Of a stretch of 6,220 bases of DNA, positions 5,170-6,220 are shown in pieces; position 1 is the first letter of the stretch, and each line of letters opens with the position of its first letter. A program made the position numbers and the translations under genes. Where the stretch lies: the NCBI GenBank assembly GCA_027019685.1, contig JALUWH010000293.1, forward strand, positions 1-6,220, given 5' to 3'. This DNA comes from Ghiorsea sp. (GTDB taxonomy: Bacteria > Pseudomonadota > Zetaproteobacteria > Mariprofundales > Mariprofundaceae). Below the pieces are notes generated by a model. That model worked only from the letters and a program-made list of their open reading frames with translations, had not been told where the DNA came from and made no database searches.

Positions 5170-6129
5170 ATGCTGACTGCCAGTATTGTGATTATTATTG
5201 GTCTTGTGTTATTGGTGTGGAGTGCTGACCGCTTTGTAGAAGGTGCATCTGGTATTGCAAAAAACTTTCAGGTATCTCCTCTTGTGATTGGTTTAACCAT
5301 TGTAAGTTTATGCACTTCGCTTCCTGAAATGATAGTAGCAGGTATTGCCGCAATGGAAGGCAATAATAATTTGGGTATTGGTAATGCTATCGGCTCGAAC
5401 ATTGCAAATATCGGTTTAGTGTTGGGTGTAACTGCGCTGGTTGCACCGCTGGCGATACAATCGCATATCTTAAAACGTGAAATCCCTGTTTTATTTTTAA
5501 TTATGTTTTTAGCTTTAGTTTTGTTTTGGGATGGCGAGTTAAGCCAAGTTGATGGCATCATACTATCGCTTAGTTTGTTTGGTTTTGTTTTTTGGTTGTA
5601 TAAAATTGGTATGAAAGAGCGGGATGCCGTGTTGGAAGCTGAGTTTGAAGACGTTATTCCTAAAAACATGGATATGAAAACATCGGTGATGTGGTTTATT
5701 GTTGGTTTACTTGTACTGATTGCAAGTTCACGAATGATGGTTTGGGGTGCAGTGGAAATTGCTACTATGCTTGGCGTGAGTGACTTGGTCATTGGTTTAA
5801 CCATTATTGCGATTGGCACAAGTTTACCTGAGCTGGTGGCATCGATTACCAGTGTACTTAAAAATGAGGCTGAATTAGCTGTTGGTAATATTATTGGCTC
5901 CAATATGTTTAATATTCTTGCAGTATTAATGATGCCTGCACTGCTTAGCCCTGGCGAGTTTGATGTACTGATTTTAGAAAGGGATATTCCTATCATGTTT
6001 GCATTTACAGTTGCTTTGTTTTTAATGGCATATGGACATAAAAAGGCAGGACGTATTACCCGTTGGGAAGGTGGTATTTTACTTTCAAGCTTCTCTGGAT
6101 ATTTGTATTTGTTATACCTTCAAAGCTAA
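5170..6129 (+). CDS. Calcium/sodium antiporter, YrbG-like (CaCA superfamily)
   Basis: Inner-membrane cation exchanger of the Ca2+:cation antiporter superfamily, similar in layout to E. coli YrbG. The 319-residue protein is two inverted halves of about five helices each, joined by a charged cytoplasmic-type loop (about 148-170, MKERDAVLEAEFEDVIPKN). Each half has the ion-binding alpha repeat: alpha-1 VIGLTIVSLCTSLPEM (S50, E53) with GNAIGSN (N72, S76, N77), and alpha-2 VIGLTIIAIGTSLPEL (E221) with GNIIGSN (N240, S244, N245). The acidic and polar ion ligands are present in both. One oddity is Cys48 where the alpha-1 motif normally has Gly. The N-terminus (LLVWSADRFVEGAS) and the closing ALLSPGEFD region also match the family. 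It is divergent from the methyltransferase gene with about 137 bases between start codons, and no terminator is visible after it. Exact ion specificity (Ca2+, Na+, K+ dependence) cannot be read from the sequence. Confidence 0.9.
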   Translation: MLTASIVIIIGLVLLVWSADRFVEGASGIAKNFQVSPLVIGLTIVSLCTSLPEMIVAGIAAMEGNNNLGIGNAIGSNIANIGLVLGVTALVAPLAIQSHILKREIPVLFLIMFLALVLFWDGELSQVDGIILSLSLFGFVFWLYKIGMKERDAVLEAEFEDVIPKNMDMKTSVMWFIVGLLVLIASSRMMVWGAVEIATMLGVSDLVIGLTIIAIGTSLPELVASITSVLKNEAELAVGNIIGSNMFNILAVLMMPALLSPGEFDVLILERDIPIMFAFTVALFLMAYGHKKAGRITRWEGGILLSSFSGYLYLLYLQS

Positions 6130-6178
6130 AGTTATTTTTTAATAGATTCTTAATCATTAGTGGTTATGTTTCGCAGCA

Positions 6179-6207
6179 TTGAACAATGGCACTCTACGTG
6201 CTATAGT
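6179..6207 (+). promoter_or_regulatory. Sigma70-like promoter reading out of the right edge
   Basis: TTGAAC (6179-6184) and TATAGT (6202-6207) are separated by exactly 17 bases and match the consensus at 4 and 5 of 6 positions. Predicted initiation is at or near G6214, the first of four Gs. The transcript would run rightward out of the window, so its product is not visible. An ATG at 6166 also opens a frame to the edge (MFRSIEQWHS...), but it has no ribosome binding site at good spacing and would start before the promoter. Confidence 0.5.
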
Positions 6208-6220
6208 GAAATAGGGGCCT

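Noticed and set aside
5286..5804. 15-base identical stretch ATTGGTTTAACCATT at the two alpha repeats of the antiporter
   Set aside because: It encodes the same conserved residues (IGLTI) in the two homologous halves; shared codon preference is enough to explain it.
5268..5996. 242-codon minus-strand open frame opposite the antiporter
   Set aside because: Ser/Ile/Thr-rich shadow of a membrane protein gene; the plus strand has both alpha repeats and a good ribosome binding site.

Overview
The window is an AT-rich, densely coded stretch of a Gram-negative, proteobacterial-type chromosome. It has one long plus-strand gene run, one gene on the minus strand at the left edge, and a divergent gene pair on the right. 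Three things point to Proteobacteria: ftsE-ftsX with a CxxC/CxxC zinc-ribbon protein gene divergent from it, an HslV with the short W-containing propeptide style seen in alphaproteobacteria-like lineages, and DHC-type dihaem cytochromes c. I cannot fix the class. Alphaproteobacteria or a deep lineage such as Zetaproteobacteria are both plausible, and this is inference only.

Layout. Positions 1-179 (minus) hold the N-terminal part of a zinc-ribbon protein that runs off the left edge. A 70-base divergent gap follows. From 250 to 4244 six plus-strand genes are packed with overlaps or gaps of at most about 20 bases and look like one operon: ftsE, ftsX (ATGA overlap), hslV, a CPBP-type intramembrane protease, and two tandem paralogous dihaem cytochromes c (ATGA overlap). 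A strong symmetrical hairpin at 4287-4328 ends this run and also serves the convergent gene from the right. A protein-L-isoaspartate O-methyltransferase-family gene (4361-5032, minus) is divergent from a Na+/Ca2+ antiporter-family gene (5170-6129, plus). The last 90 bases hold a good sigma70-like promoter whose predicted start falls on GGGG just before the right edge, so another transcript begins there.

How the genes work together. FtsE and FtsX form the ABC-type complex that couples cytoplasmic ATP hydrolysis to septal cell-wall hydrolysis. HslV is the peptidase half of the HslUV protease, but its ATPase partner hslU is not next to it here. The CPBP protease is membrane-embedded. The two cytochromes are one putatively membrane-anchored and one putatively exported copy of the same dihaem fold, which suggests a short periplasmic electron-transfer relay. 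The isoaspartyl methyltransferase homologue and the cation antiporter are a separate divergent pair with housekeeping or stress roles.

No mobile element, CRISPR array, tRNA or rRNA was seen. The least ordinary parts are the tandem dihaem cytochrome pair attached to a cell-division/proteolysis operon, the hslV without adjacent hslU, and the diverged substrate loop of the methyltransferase homologue.
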